Notes under the pieces: model-generated
What the model was told of the DNA's origin: nothing
The model's input: the letters and a program-made list of their open reading frames with translations, nothing else
The model's database searches: none
In this document: positions 22,720 through 35,013 of the stretch, piece after piece
How positions within the stretch are numbered: position 1 is the stretch's first letter
Layout of the letters: the number at the start of each line of letters is the position of its first letter
From: Blasia pusilla
Taxonomy: Eukaryota > Marchantiophyta > Marchantiopsida > Blasiales
DNA length: 64,000 bases
Direction of reading: 5' to 3'
Assembly: GCA_050084515.1 (NCBI GenBank)
Contig: CM114273.1
Span: 19,406,001 to 19,470,000 of the forward strand
Translations under genes and position numbers: made by a program

Positions 22720-24000
22720 CGAATTGGAACTTGAGTTCCACATGTTATATATTCAATGAGCATATTTATTGTCATCTAATGATCGTGCGATGGACTTGTT
22801 ATGTGACATGTGTGTACAGTTTCTTCTTATAGAGCTTGCATCCTCAACGTTGCCATCCTCTAGATCGATTGGAACTATAGTTCTAATCAGCCTGCTCCTA
22901 AGATCCCTACGTCGGAAATAAATATAAAATCGGAACTTTGGTTTTGATTGTGTCCCAAACTACGGTGCCCGTTGAAAGTCATTTGGAGCCATACTTGGTC
23001 TAAGTCCAATTGGATCCTAAGATCCAATTCCAAATGTAGAAGGCGTCCAATAATGGGAAATCCCTATCCTCGATTGAGACTGTTATCCCGAATGGCCATG
23101 AATTGGCTTCATAGATCCCAATAGGTCACAAATAAATGTAGAATCGGAACCTAAGTTCTACTTGTCCAATTGGACCCGAAGATCCATTATCGGCCCCAGA
23201 AGGCGTCCGGTAATATTAAACCCCAATCCTCAATTGGAACTGTAGGTCCGAATGGCCTGCTCCTTACATCCCAATAGGTCGGCAACAAGTGTGGAATAGG
23301 AACCTTAGTTTTGATTGTGTCCCAAACTGCTGAATGTTATTTGGAGCCAAACTTAGTCTGAGTCCAATTGGATCCTAAGATCCAATTCCGGCTGTAGAAG
23401 GCATCCGGTAAAGGGAAATCCCCATCCTCGGTTGGAACTGTAGTTCTGAACGGCCCGCTCCCAAGATCCCAATGGATCGGCAACAAATGTAGAATCGGTG
23501 CCTAGATTTAGGGTTGTGTCCCAAACTGCCGCGCACGTTGAACGTCATTTGGAGCCATACTTAGTCTAAGTCCAATTGGATTCTAAGATCTTATTCTGGC
23601 CGTAGAAGGCGTCCGGTAAGTGGAATATAACTTCTATTAGAACTATAGTTCCGAACGTCCTTTAGTTGGTGGTACGTGTTGTTGCGGCTCCCAAAGAGCT
23701 CCTTCCGTCGGCAATAGTTGGTGTAATGCCAAGGGAACATTCCAGATTCTTTTAGGATAGGGGGTCGGGGGCTCCGAGCTCATTTGGAACTAGAGTTTCG
23801 AATGCTTTTGCTTGGCACCCGGTGGGAACTTCTCTAGGGCCGAACTAGCACATTCCGTTGTCAACTTCAAGGCTATCTCGAGCGGTAGAAACCAAATACT
23901 TCCGAGTTCATTTGGAACTAGAGTTCCAAGCGCTATTCAATAACCTTCTAGTGGAACTATAGTTCAAAATGCCTTAGAAACGTCAGTAGGATGTCTTCCA
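22720..24000. repeat. Second repeat array of the island, roughly 200-bp units with dyads
   Basis: GTCCAATTGGA-type cores lie at 23,004, 23,164, 23,362 and 23,570, giving steps of 160, 198 and 208 bases. Units share TTGGATCCTAAGATCCAATTCC-like, GTAGAAGGCGTCCGGTAA and TTTGGAGCCATACTTAGTCT segments. Dyads recur at 22,726-22,739 (GGAACTTGAGTTCC), 22,871-22,884 (GGAACTATAGTTCT) and 23,914-23,927 (GGAACTAGAGTTCC). A GGAACCTnAGTT-GATTG sub-motif is also common in the 151-bp array at 9.3-11.3 kb, so the two arrays are related in vocabulary though not in full unit. Confidence 0.75.
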
Positions 24001-24592
24001 AAGCCTAAACAACTCCTTCAGCAAGCAATAGTAGGTCTATCACCAACAAGACTTCACAGATTCTTGGCGGATGGGGGGAATGGGGTTGGGGCGGAGGGTC
24101 CATGAGGCCAAGATTATTTATTTCCTTACTTGAGAATGCTTTGGAATTGGGTCTTAAACTCCGATTAGGCTAACCAACGCATGAACCTTAGCAAAGTCCG
24201 CATTCAATCGTCTGCCGCCTCCTTTACTGTGAAGTCATGAAATATTTTAGTTTTTGTTGCAAATATTGCTCTGACGGGTCTACAACAACTTTAACCACAT
24301 CACACGCTAGCCTTCGCTCTCCCGAGATCTCCAAAGAAATGAGCAAAATAAGTACTGTCAACATCATTATGAACATTTTAACTTCAAGATCCTACTATAT
24401 AGGCTGTCGGCGACTAAATAAGACTTGATTGGTTGTAAAAAAGCTTGATGTTTTAGTCAGATTTACATGGACTTAAGTCTTTATTTTACTTGTAAGCATG
24501 ACTTCAAGAAATTCAAAAACCCAAAAATACTTTAATTCACCAAGAATGCCGAAATTGGTGTTAAATCCGAAGGATATCAATGAAAAAATCGC

Positions 24593-25204
24593 ATGTGCCC
24601 AACATATGGCAAATATACGTGTATGACGCGAAGGTATAATGGAAGCGTGATAATGGAGAGAGATCGGAACCCCAACATAGAAGGGATTGCTCCTCAAACT
24701 GACAAGCCCGGGATTCTTATAGGAAGGAGAGAATTTGAAGTGCGAAGAGATATAGGCCAATGCTTTGAGTGTGGTAGGTATGGTCATATAGCCATAAATT
24801 ATTGCTTTCGTAGGCTCGCAAATAGGCCATATCGTCGCCCTCTTAATCATCTTAAAGGGGACACATGCATAAAGATGATGAAGAGGGGGCGGGGCACCTC
24901 AAGAAAATGCCAACCACCAGTAATCTCAGCTTGTGGATATACTTATTCTACAAAAAGGAGAAAAGGCAAGGGTCGACACAAATATGTGGAGGTTAATGGT
25001 TTGAAGAGAGGAGAAACTCATCTGATTGTCAAAGATGGGGAAGTAGAAGGGTCCCAAGTTAGAGTGTTGATGGATCTTGGTGCAACAAAAAACTTCCTTT
25101 CAAGAGCCATATCTATGAAGTTAGGTTTAGGTTTAGAGAGGGATCAAAACGAAGAAGTAGAATTTCCAAACGGTCAAATAAAAAGGATTGAGAAGCTTCC
25201 CTGA
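24593..25204 (+). pseudogene. Chromovirus gag end (zinc knuckle) and protease
   Basis: A 203-codon open frame. Around residues 60-75 it reads CFECGRYGHIAINYC, a retroviral zinc knuckle with one extra residue before the last Cys. Around residues 155-175 it reads VRVLMDLGATKNFLS, the retropepsin active site in the form DLGA instead of D(S/T)GA, followed by a KLGLGLERDQNEEVEF flap-like region. The stop at 25,204 is followed within 10 bases by the next frame of the same polyprotein. The frame is the best preserved part of the element. Confidence 0.8.
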
Positions 25205-25213
25205 AGTGTAGAG

Positions 25214-26870
25214 TTGAGGATAGGAAAGTATCATGAAGAGTTGGATTTGAAGATCATTCGATTAGCATGTTATGATGTTATCTTAGGGATGTCTTGGATG
25301 GAACAGTACAATCCAGAGGTAGATTGGAGGAAAAAAATTGTGAAGACCGAGAATGGACACTTTATGGAGATAGAGTTATATCACGTTCTAGAACCCCTAC
25401 CCCTATATGTAATAGGAAAAATTGCCATCAAACATCAAGATGTATGCTTCCTTGGTTTAATAACAGATGTTGGTGGTTTGAAAACATATTCACAGGTACT
25501 AGACGAGTTGAGAGAAGTATTTGATGAATATAAACATGTATTTCCGGAAGACTTACCATCAAGGCTACTATCCAAATGTAGGGTAGATCACAAGATTGAT
25601 GTCCTTCCAAGAAGCACACCACTATCTAAGGCTCCTTGTTGCCTAACGTCAATGGAATTAGAAGAATATAAGGCCCAAGTGGAGGAGATGTTGTAGAAAG
25701 GCTTCATCCAACCAAATGCCTTGCCATGTGGAGCCCTTGTTTTTTTTCGTGAAAAAGAAGGATGGAAGCATGCGAGTGTGTATCAACTATCGAGCACTGA
25801 ATCAGCAAACAGTAAAGAACAAATATCCATTACCAAGAATGGATGATTTTTTTGACCAGCTACAAAGAGCAAAATAATTTACTAAAGTCGACTTATGAAG
25901 CAACTACAACCAAATTTGAATTGTGGATGAAGATGTGCTCAAGATTGCCTTTCATACTAAGTATGGATGCTTTGAATACTTAATCATGCCATGTGGTCTT
26001 AATTACTAATGCACCTACAACCTTTATGGGCCTAATGAATGATATCTTTCGTCCATATGTAAATAAGTCTGTCATTGTATTTTTTGATGATATCTTGGTC
26101 TATAGTAAAACCATAGAGGAGAATATAAAGCATCTATGAGAAGTCCTTCAAATCCTACGAGATAGCGAGTTGTATGCTAAAGCTTTAAAATGTGAGTTTG
26201 GCAAGACAAAAGTTGATTATCTAGGGCATCGAGTAAGCGTAGACGAAATTCAAGTGATTAGTGAGAGGGTAAAAATGATCCAAAAATGGAGTGCAACTAA
26301 GGATCAAACGCAATTGAAGAGTTTTCTACGATTAACATGATTCTATTGAAGATTTTTCAAAGGTTTTGCTCAAATCGCATAATGCTTGACAACTTTGCTA
26401 GGGAGAGGATAAAATTGGAATTAGGGTACATCACTAGATATTACTTTTCAATCATTAAAAGATGCATTGATCAAAGCCACTCTTTTGAAATTGTATGATC
26501 TTAATTGATCTATCAAGTAGGCCACAAATACATCAGGTATTACCATTGGAGGAGTATTACAACAAGAATGGGCAGATGGATGACATCCTATTATCTTTTT
26601 TCTCGCAAGTTGTTGCCGACGGAGCAAAACTACCATACAATTGAGCGAGAAGAACTTGCTATTGTATTTCCAACCAAGCATTGGAAACACTATTTGGGCA
26701 ATAAGGAGTTTATAGTGGAGATTGATCACAAGCCCTTGGTATACTTAGAGTCCCAAAAGGAGCTCTCCAAATGCAAAATTGGATGGGCAGAATGGCGATA
26801 ATAATTCACCATAAAAAAATTTTATATAGAAGGAAAGAAGAAGTTAGCACACGCTCTGACTCGTATGCGA
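25214..26870 (+). pseudogene. Chromovirus reverse transcriptase and RNase H
   Basis: The frame 25,214-25,696 contains the protease end (DVILGMSWMEQYNPEVDW) and the start of RT (FPEDLPSRL). After a stop at about 25,694 the reading continues with [16 protein letters not shown], then [14 protein letters not shown] near 26,070-26,110, the RT catalytic box with FFDD in place of the usual IDD. RNase H follows at about 26,440-26,870 (HTIEREELAIVFPTKHWKHYL and DHKPLVYLE). At least eight stops or frameshifts interrupt it. No activity is expected. Confidence 0.8.
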
Positions 26871-26999
26871 TAAATAAATAATATTTATCTGAAGTACAAA
26901 GTCACTCCGGTTGGTGGAAAACGTTGAGCAAAGAAAAAAGAAGGATGAAGAAATTGTAATTGCTATTCGGGCCAACAAAGCACACAAGGCATAAGGATT

Positions 27000-28060
27000 A
27001 GTTTTTCATAAAGGTAAATTATGGATCCCACAAGATCCATACTTATGCACTCAAGTATTGTCCGAGGCTCATAACACAATCATTGTGGGTAGAGGGGTTA
27101 CAACGGGCATACTATTGGCCCAAAACAAGAGAAGATGTTGACACATATGTTAGAAGTTGTATGATTTTTCAACAAATCAAGGCTAGTAATACAAAACCAG
27201 AAGGATTGTTACAACTCATCTGAAACAAGTCACTATGGATCTTGTTTGTGAGCTCCCATGTAAAATCATGGGATATGATTCTATTGTAGTCTTTGGGGAT
27301 AAATTAAGGAGGATGATACAACTTCGTCTAACCAAGAAGACCATCAGTATTCTAGAGTTGGCTAGAATCTACATCGAGACTGTCTTTGTTTATCATGGTC
27401 TTCCTAAAGTGCTTATCATTGATAAAGGAACCTATTTCACAAGTCTATTTTGGAAGGTTTTATTTGGATTTCTCCAAACTAAACTAGCCATATCTACAGC
27501 TTATGATCCTCAAACTCATGGACAAACTAAGAAGGCCAACCGTACTATTGAGGATATGCTATGGGCCTTAATATTGAAGGATCAACAAGGATCGGACTCA
27601 TTGTTACTATTAGTAGAGTTCTCGTACAACAACTCCATGAATTCTCTCACTAAGGCAACACCCTTCTTTTTAGCGTATTGGCGAGCATCCCTTGATTTCT
27701 TCTAGTCTCACTCAAATAGGGAAACTTTCGAGGGAATCTACAAAGGTAGCAACAGTTAATGAGTTTGTGGATCATATTCAAAAAGGAGTTCATCTTGCTA
27801 AGGAGAAGTTGGCTATTGCCCAAAATTGACAATAATAATACGTAGATGCTCATCATCGAGATAGTGAGTTTTCTGAAGGGAACAAGGTTTGGTTAGCAAC
27901 AACCAATTTCTCATTAGTAGATATTCGTAAGCTTAATCCTTGCTATATTGGATCTATCACTATCCTTTAGAAAGTGGGCGTTGTGACGTATACGCTAGAC
28001 ATATCGACGCTTATGAAAATCCATCATGTGTTTCATGTCTCTCTTCTTCGATCATTTATT
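27000..28060 (+). pseudogene. Chromovirus integrase, catalytic Glu lost
   Basis: The 156-codon frame 27,235-27,705 covers the catalytic core. MDLVCELP holds the first Asp, LIIDKGTYFTS the second, and the third acidic position reads QTKKANRTIEDML where the family has QTERANRTLEEML, so Glu is replaced by Lys. The zinc-binding part upstream (near 27,160) is degraded. After 27,705 the frame changes and continues to LMKIHHVFHVSLLRSF near 28,040, the usual end of chromovirus integrases. The enzyme would be dead even without the frameshifts. Confidence 0.8.
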
Positions 28061-28149
28061 CCACGTCCTAAAATATTTGAGGAAAATATTTGCCCTCCAC
28101 CACTTCCTCAAATGGTAGGAGATCACGAAGAACTTGAAATGGACGTATC

Positions 28150-28292
28150 TTGAAGAAACATACTCGAGGAGCTCATCATCAATGAGTCGAATACTTGGTC
28201 TATTGGAAAGGATAGCCATTATTTGAGACCATATGGGAACCCTCGGCCAACTTGGCAAACGTATCATTCATAGTGCAAGAATTTGAAAGTTC
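28150..28292 (+). pseudogene. Chromodomain at the integrase C-terminus
   Basis: Read across two frames, this stretch gives VEYLVYWKG-stop-P, then WEPSANLANVSFIVQEFE, the signature of the chromodomain that steers chromovirus integration towards modified histones. The WKG part starts at 28,186 and the WEPSANL part follows in a shifted frame after a short insertion at about 28,220. One stop and one frameshift disable it. Confidence 0.75.
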
Positions 28293-28315
28293 TCATAATA
28301 AGGAAGTTCTGTCTT

Positions 28316-28327
28316 AAATGGGGGAAG
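28316..28327 (+). other. Polypurine tract of the chromovirus
   Basis: AAATGGGGGAAG lies directly after the polyprotein end and before TTTATAACC, a decayed form of the TGTAACACC-like LTR start common in this group. Purine runs at this place prime plus-strand DNA synthesis in LTR elements. Confidence 0.6.
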
Positions 28328-28740
28328 TTTTATAACCATCCTTTATTAGTCAAAGTTAAGTTAGAGTGTATGACATGTAGCACATATGTGGGAAAGAAAC
28401 AGCCAAAAAGAGAAAAGACAAAGAACATGAGATAAATAGAGTGGGGCCATAGGTTGGTGAAAAGTAAAATAAGGATGAGGTTGGGGATAGATGTGATAAG
28501 ATGAGATAAGGACATTAGAGTCCAAAGAAGATCCTCTCATGCTATGACAATATGATGCATGATATAAGGATGGATAAAACTAATTTTCCTTCATTGTACC
28601 TATCTCTAAGTATATAAAGAAAGAAGAGTTTTCTACCTTTGAGCAACTCTAGAGTGGTCTTATGAGATTAAGAGTTACAATAGCAAAAAAATATTGGAAG
28701 ACATCAAAATTGGAGATTTTGTGATATAAAGAAAATTTTG
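28328..28740 (+). mobile_element. Probable 3' LTR of the chromovirus, partial
   Basis: The segment after the polypurine tract contains a good TATA box (TATATAAAG at 28,611-28,619) about 280 bases in, followed by an ACCTTTGAGCAACTCTAG-like leader, as expected for an LTR promoter. No second copy was found elsewhere in the window, so the right boundary is a guess. Confidence 0.45.
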
Positions 28741-30400
28741 GTTGAATTCATGCAACATAGGAATTTAGGGTTTAGGGTTGGTGGCCTTTAAATATATTTT
28801 GATAAGTAAACCTTGAGGTAATAAAATTAAAGCAATAGATATTAAATTGAGATTAAAAAAAGGGAGAATAATATTCAATGTTAGAAAAACAAACAAGTAG
28901 GTTATTGTACAAAAGGACAATAAATTCAAATTGTTAGATCTATTCCCTAAGAGTCGAGGTTCATTTGATTTTGATTTTGATTCTGACATATAGCAATGAG
29001 CGATTAATATAGAAGATCAATTTAGAGTTCCAAGTTGAAGTTTTAGTTGAAGGATCTTAAAGAATTCAAGTAATTTCTTGGTGAAGAATTCATGAAGAAT
29101 AAAGATGACACATGACTATTTCAATGCTAATATTCTCTTGATAGAATGCGAGCCAATATTAATATCACTAGTCCAAATTATAAAGCATAGATATCCAAAC
29201 CAACTTTAGCCTTACAAAATAATCCATATCTATTTTATTATGGGAGAATAGCATATTGATTTTCAAACACTTGTTTATCGGCATATGACACTCGATTAGC
29301 AAGAAAAATTTTCAAAATATATACAAATTTGTTTTTTGAATTTTTGTTGAAGCATGATCAGTCATGTGCCTTGCAAGACACAAGTTGTATACTAGTTTTT
29401 TTAACCGAGAAGTTTCAAAAATATGTTGTGTCCTCATGCTCTTAGGGGCTAAACTTGTTTTATGATATTAGATTGTCTTTGTTTCACGCTTTTTAATTAC
29501 TCGATATTACTTTTATGATCTTCAATGGCTTTCCCATTAAAAGTTCAGTCGTTAATTTCTTACTTTTACAAGAATGTATCACAATTATTCTTAGAGGTAT
29601 GTTTCCATATTTCGTACTGAGTTATGAAAAGTAATAAGTTAAGTTTTACCCTTCAAAATGGAATCTTCTATGAAAACGCGATAATGAAGTTTGAAATTCA
29701 AAATAGAAAAATAGTAAAAATTTTGTAATAACAATTACATGGTATGACCTAGCCTAGTTTCCTTCACTTATTACTCATTTCATGCATGGGGAGTCCATCT
29801 CTCCAGTTTACACTCAAAAGTATAAATATTACACTCACATGATATCTAATTTTATTTTTGGATAGTTCAGAAAGAAACATATCTAGTGAGCTCCTAAAAC
29901 TTTGAAACCAGATTGACTATCTTTTGGACATATAATGTTTTCGTCGAAAATATAATTTTGTGATCTCAATTTTGTAACCTTTTAAATTAAGTATTTGCAT
30001 TTTTATCCCTTCTTTCTCATTCAAGATTGACACGGGCAGCCTTATGAAGGCCTAGTGGAAAAGTCACTCATGCCTTGAAGATAGGGAGTAGAAGACACAC
30101 ACAAGCAAAATCAACTCATAATTTTAGGATTCTCCCCTCATTACATCATAGCATCTCATCCATCACATCTAATCCATGCTAAGAAACTGATCAGTATGGA
30201 AAGTCCGAGTAGAAAGCCCCAAATTGTATGTCACATCCACTGATGAAAAAGTGAGTCCTCTAGTAGAAAAGTAGTTCCGGAGGGAAAAAGCGTCACGTAG
30301 CCCGGGGACCCGCGAGTCCAAAAATTGTCTAAATTATTAACACTAACGCACATTTTGACACCTCCTCTTACACTTATTCCACTTTATGATTATCTTTCCA
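28741..30400. other. AT-rich DNA without recognised genes
   Basis: Neither strand holds a frame with a known motif. A short GGGTTTAGGGTT is present near 28,770. The composition remains AT-rich until about 30,300, where it becomes more balanced. Confidence 0.5.
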
Positions 30401-32231
30401 AAAGTTCGTATTGCTAGAAAAGTCTCACCCATCGTTCAGACTTACTCCCCACTTCCTCATTCTCGAGTTTACCGGTTTCTTCCCAAGTCTTTTCCTTTTT
30501 TGCTTCTTTTTTACCATTTTTTTTCTTCTTTCCCTACACGTCGAAGAAGAAGGTGAGAAACCATAAAGAAATCTGCACGAATTTCGAGACAAATGTGCCT
30601 CTCTTCGTCCAGACCTAAACGGCAAGGAAGATAGGCGCACTTGTTTGTGTTAAGCTCAAATAATTATCGTTCCAGTGGAAAGGTTGAGCTGAATTCAATC
30701 CGAGAAGGAGAAATGGGAAATGTACTATTGGATGGATGGTCGGTTTGTTGGAAAGAGCTTCTTGGATCCACTTGTAGCAGACAGAAACACTGTTGGTCCC
30801 AGCGGAGGAGGACAAAGGAGATCTATCCTGTTGCTTCATCTCTAGAGCTCGCTGGAATCTGGATCCAAAGAGCGCTTTTAGCTGGATGGCCATGCTCATG
30901 TAGGTGTCTCGCATAGTCAGTCATAAATGCAGGTCGATGATTATCTCAAACCCACCAGGCCATGGAACGAAACCCTACTAATCGGATTATGATCGGGGAA
31001 TCGGTTGAGATGCGCTCGAGAATCCATCCTGTGCAGGATGGATGACACTGCTGAGCCGAAAAATCTCTGGGTGTGCAGCAGAAGCTGTCTGCCTCGCCTG
31101 CCAGCTTCATCCAAAGAAAAAGTTGCCATGAAGGATCTGGGTGACAGTGCAGGAGGGTGTTGTCCGAAGGCAGCATTGGACAGCTTTCTTTCAGCGGCGG
31201 AAATGAGAGACGCAACTTCCCGACTTCGCTAGATTTTTATGATTACCTTTACGTCCACAATGTGTGCCTGAGGTCACCTCCGTCTTCCGGGCAGCAACTG
31301 CAGAGCTGACTGGGCATGGTCGCCTACCGGTGATCTAATGGATGGAGAAGAGAGGCATGGAGAGGAGAGGAGAGTGTCATGGATGTACGAAGCTTGAGCC
31401 GTGGAGAGTTTAAGCTCTGGATCGCTGACTGCCGTCAAAAGTATCACACGTGATGTTAGAATACATTAGAGTACCCCTGAGGAGACTACAGCGAAGCTAA
31501 AAAGTCTGACTTGCCTGCATGTAGCACTGTCGATGGTAGATGGGTCGCGAATCTCAGGCCTGGGAAGTCGAGTACGAGGAGTCTACTCGGTAGAAGTTGG
31601 TATCTTTTAAGGGAAGGTGAGTTGCAAGATGATGCAAACTAGGCTGATGGGACTGCTGGTACCCCACGCTCCTCGAGGACAGAGATCTCGAACGGATTGG
31701 GGAGCCCCACTTTCCTCTCAACACTTTCAGGGAAAAGTGCATGTGCAGGCGTCATTTGGATGATCATCATTTCTTGAATCAGAGCTGCTGGGATATTTGG
31801 CCCAGCTCCGGTGTGGGGCCACACCTGTTCATAGTATTTGCCTGTGGCTCTACAGTTACATATCCAACCACAGATAGCCCGCATCCCGTGCATTCAGTTG
31901 CTGTCGTTCACGAGGATGCTGAGATTCCGTTCATCATGTCGTGCTCGTTTCCTTCTCCAGGGTTCAGTTGCACATCCTCAATGCAGTTAAAGCTGACCGG
32001 CTTCACTCGACGAATTGAGTTCAATATAACCCCGAAGACGTTGATACCACTGTGGTTTGAGGAGAGCGATGCATCTCAATTCATCTCTGCTTCTCTCCCT
32101 ATCCCTCTAGGTCACTATGTTAGATGAGTGTGTTCGATGGCCAACAAAAACCAATTCAGTCCTGAATCAGCTACGCTGAAATCGTACAGATTTTGCAGTG
32201 TTTCCATGGGACTGACTTGTTTTGGCTGCAG
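30401..32231. other. Host-like region, coding content unresolved
   Basis: The composition is balanced as in the neighbouring kinase gene. Several overlapping frames on both strands reach 60-128 codons (for example 31,741-32,127 plus and 31,639-31,893 minus), but none shows a family motif. I could not decide which strand, if any, is coding. Confidence 0.3.
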
Positions 32232-32455
32232 GAGAATCCTTCTTCGATTAGTGGAAGGAATAGTGGAACTCACTTTAACGAGAGTAGAAAGTATGCGGAC
32301 CATGTGGGATCTGACCGATATAGTGTTTCCAACTACTTTACTCCATTCCAGGGAAGTTGCGGATCTGGTGGGAACCGACCGTGGTTAAAGTCAAAGCAGC
32401 CAGCAGGCCCAGTGTATCAACGAAGTTACTGTGCTGTTGTACCTGACCGGAGAAG
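32232..32455 (+). other. Possible internal exon, family unknown
   Basis: An open stretch of 224 bases is bounded by TTTGGCTGCAG on the left and GTATGTTGG on the right, both good splice signals. It encodes a Ser/Gly-rich peptide (for example NYFTPFQGSCGSGGNRPW) with no known domain. Upstream and downstream partner exons were not found, so this is only a candidate. Confidence 0.25.
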
Positions 32456-35013
32456 GTATGTTGGACTAATCAAATAAAAGCTATGATCATGGGCATTTTC
32501 AATCCAACTTTTCTCGTCTCTGCGGATGTCTAGGGATTCCTCTGCGGATGTCTAGGGATTCGTAATTGGAAGAGGGAAGAAACAAAATCGCGCTGAAAAA
32601 CTCGCTCTAAAGCTCATTGCTCCGCACAGACTGTACGTAGGACGACTAGAAGGATTCGATGTAGAGCCGAGAAGCCACTGGGCTAGAACCGACTCCAGCT
32701 CATTGGCCCAGAGAGATGGGGGATATTATAGGACCGATCACACGCGGATGCATGCGGGCAAGCGAAGCCACCCTTGTGCGAAAAGTCCCTAAGATACGCA
32801 CGGATCCATCAGAGAAATCTGGAAAACATCGTGGTTGAGACCCTGGAGTGTGCAGGTGTGGTGGGACCGAACCTAACTAGTTACTGCAAGTTGAGAATAT
32901 AGTTCAACGCACCCGCCTTAACTCTGTCCCAAAGGTTGTGGAAATTAAAACTGGAGTTGATCTGGTGCAGGACACAATGAACAACAATGCAAGAGCTCCA
33001 ACCTGATTGAACTGAGCACTGCAAGTACTTGCTGGAATCAACCAGAGATAGATTCAAGGGAAACCTCCTATGATTCAAGAACTATCGGATCCTGTGCAAA
33101 AACACTTCCAGAATCTGTGCAACACGGTAGCATTGGTCATGACCAGAGACAACTCCAGCCAACGTTGTGCTCAGAACGCCCTGAAGCTCTAAATCCAGAG
33201 CGTACATAGAAAAGCTAGAAGCAAATCTAATGTCTGCTGTTTCATACCTGTCCTTGACATTGTCTTCTAGCATTAAGGAATGAGCACTTTTTACTCAAGG
33301 CAGACTGTCATAAATCATGTTTATTCGTGAACCAACTAAGGTGCTGGAGAATGAGTGCTTTAGGGGAATCAACCAGACCACAATATTGTGTTCAGAATCC
33401 ACTTTTGTTCTACTTCCAAAGTGCAGTACGTGGTGGTTTAGATCCCAAGAAGATTAACTGTTTAACTTTGAATTATTGCATCTCTTTGCCTGAAGACATG
33501 TTGTTTGGCGGTCTACAAATCCAAAGAGAATCTGTCGACCCACAGGTGTGGTGCATTGCATGCATATCGCTTCATCTTCCGCGCAGTAAGACGATATAGC
33601 CTTTGTGAACATATCCCATCATAGATTGCATACCAAGTAGGCAGATGGACCTACAAATTACCTATGGTCGACTGGGTTCTGAGAACTAAAATGCTTTTCC
33701 ATTTGCTCACACGGTTTGAAGTAGTTGTGCAGTCTGGATGCCTCCCTCTGGATTCCAAGATGAAAGAATCTGTTGTTTTCATCGTGCTTCCAAATTTTAG
33801 CATGCGAAAGCGGACCATCAATCTCACATTGCATACTCATCAATGGTCTCCATGGAGAGAGGTCACGGGCTGGCGGTTCCACCCTGTGCACCAGAGACCG
33901 TAACTCTCAAGGAAGAGGAGTATTGCAATGCTTCACTGTATTGGTCGAAGGCAATTCGGGATGTAAAGAAGATTCGAACCCTTATCTCCATGCCGATCAC
34001 ATACCTTTGAGCGCACCAAAGAACCTTCCTTGGGGTAAAGTCGATGCGCTAGGTTCACGCTTCCAGCTTCCCAAGGGATGTATGCCTACGGACGTGGAAT
34101 CCAAGCATGGACTGCTGTCCAAGTTTTGACAATTGAACCAAAGTGACACTGAAAGCGCATGATTTTACCTCTTGCCGAAGATCCAACGTGAAGGCTGTAT
34201 TGTTTAAATGCTGGCAGGGTTTGTTCATACCTTTTAGCCCCGCGTCTTTACGCACACCAAACGTGTATGGAGCTGATGAACTCACTTGTCTTCGAATCAA
34301 TGATCGTTAGCCAAACGTCTTGAGGTTTCAGCAAATCTCTACGTCCGGAAGGACCTCTGTCTAACCATGACGCTCTTGAATGCATTTGACTTCACATCAC
34401 TCCATTGATTCTCACGCTTACGTAGTTCCGTCCTCCTCCCTTCTTTGCATCCGTAGTTGCCTGAAGCCTTCAAAGTTCAACCTTCGATCTGCTCTCGTAT
34501 GCAGATGTGCTCGCTAGGACATCGGAACAGGATAAAAAGCTGATAAGATCTCAGAGGATCTGATGGCGGAGATCCATGCAGCCTATAGGAAATCACCGAA
34601 CCCATCCCTGCCGACTGTCACGGTGGGAGGCCTTTTATCATTCTGTTTTCTCCTTAAGCGAACTTCAAACTCAAAGGTATCGCTTAAACGAAACATTGAG
34701 ATCAGCCACCCTTCCGCATCCCGGTCCCACTTCAGTATCAGTCTTTCCGCTCCGAAATGTGCCCGACTTCTCGAACTCTCCTCCGGGAAAGTGATCTCAA
34801 GTACTCAAATCCTCGGACCACTTACAGAGGGCTCTCATGTCTGACTCTTCCATCTAATCATGCCGTGGATAACAAACAAGTGAAGTCGACTAGACTTAGC
34901 CGTGCCGCGGAAAGATCATTACAGAGGTGATTTGAGTAGCTCGTCTGAGGTGGGCAAAAACTTGGGTTGGGCTCGTATTCGTGGACCTATTCCGCGAACG
35001 AAGGAAGGACAGA
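32456..35013. other. Unassigned region upstream of the kinase gene
   Basis: Frames of up to 118 codons occur on both strands (33,082-33,273 minus; 33,773-34,129 plus) without recognisable motifs. The last few hundred bases presumably hold the promoter and 5' untranslated region of the ketosamine-3-kinase gene, but no specific promoter element could be fixed. Confidence 0.35.

Larger units (their letters stand above)
24560..28330 (+). mobile_element. Chromovirus (Ty3/gypsy) pol region, degenerate
   Basis: In plus-strand order there are the end of gag with a zinc knuckle, protease, reverse transcriptase, RNase H, integrase and a chromodomain, then a polypurine tract. This order with a C-terminal chromodomain defines the chromovirus branch of Ty3/gypsy. 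Stops and frameshifts occur throughout. The upstream gag core is missing here but present at 6,879-7,187 in the same orientation. Confidence 0.85.

Noticed and set aside
9300-24000. GGAACT-NN-AGTTCC dyads as heat-shock elements
   Set aside because: Heat-shock elements need GAA and TTC blocks with 2-base gaps; here they are six bases apart.
9100-24200. Endogenous giant virus
   Set aside because: Considered because of the unknown genes and dyads, but no major capsid protein, packaging ATPase, DNA polymerase B or other hallmark was seen, and the coding parts appear to have introns.
28741-30400. Second chromovirus LTR or further gene
   Set aside because: No similarity to 28,328-28,740 and no coding motif were seen.
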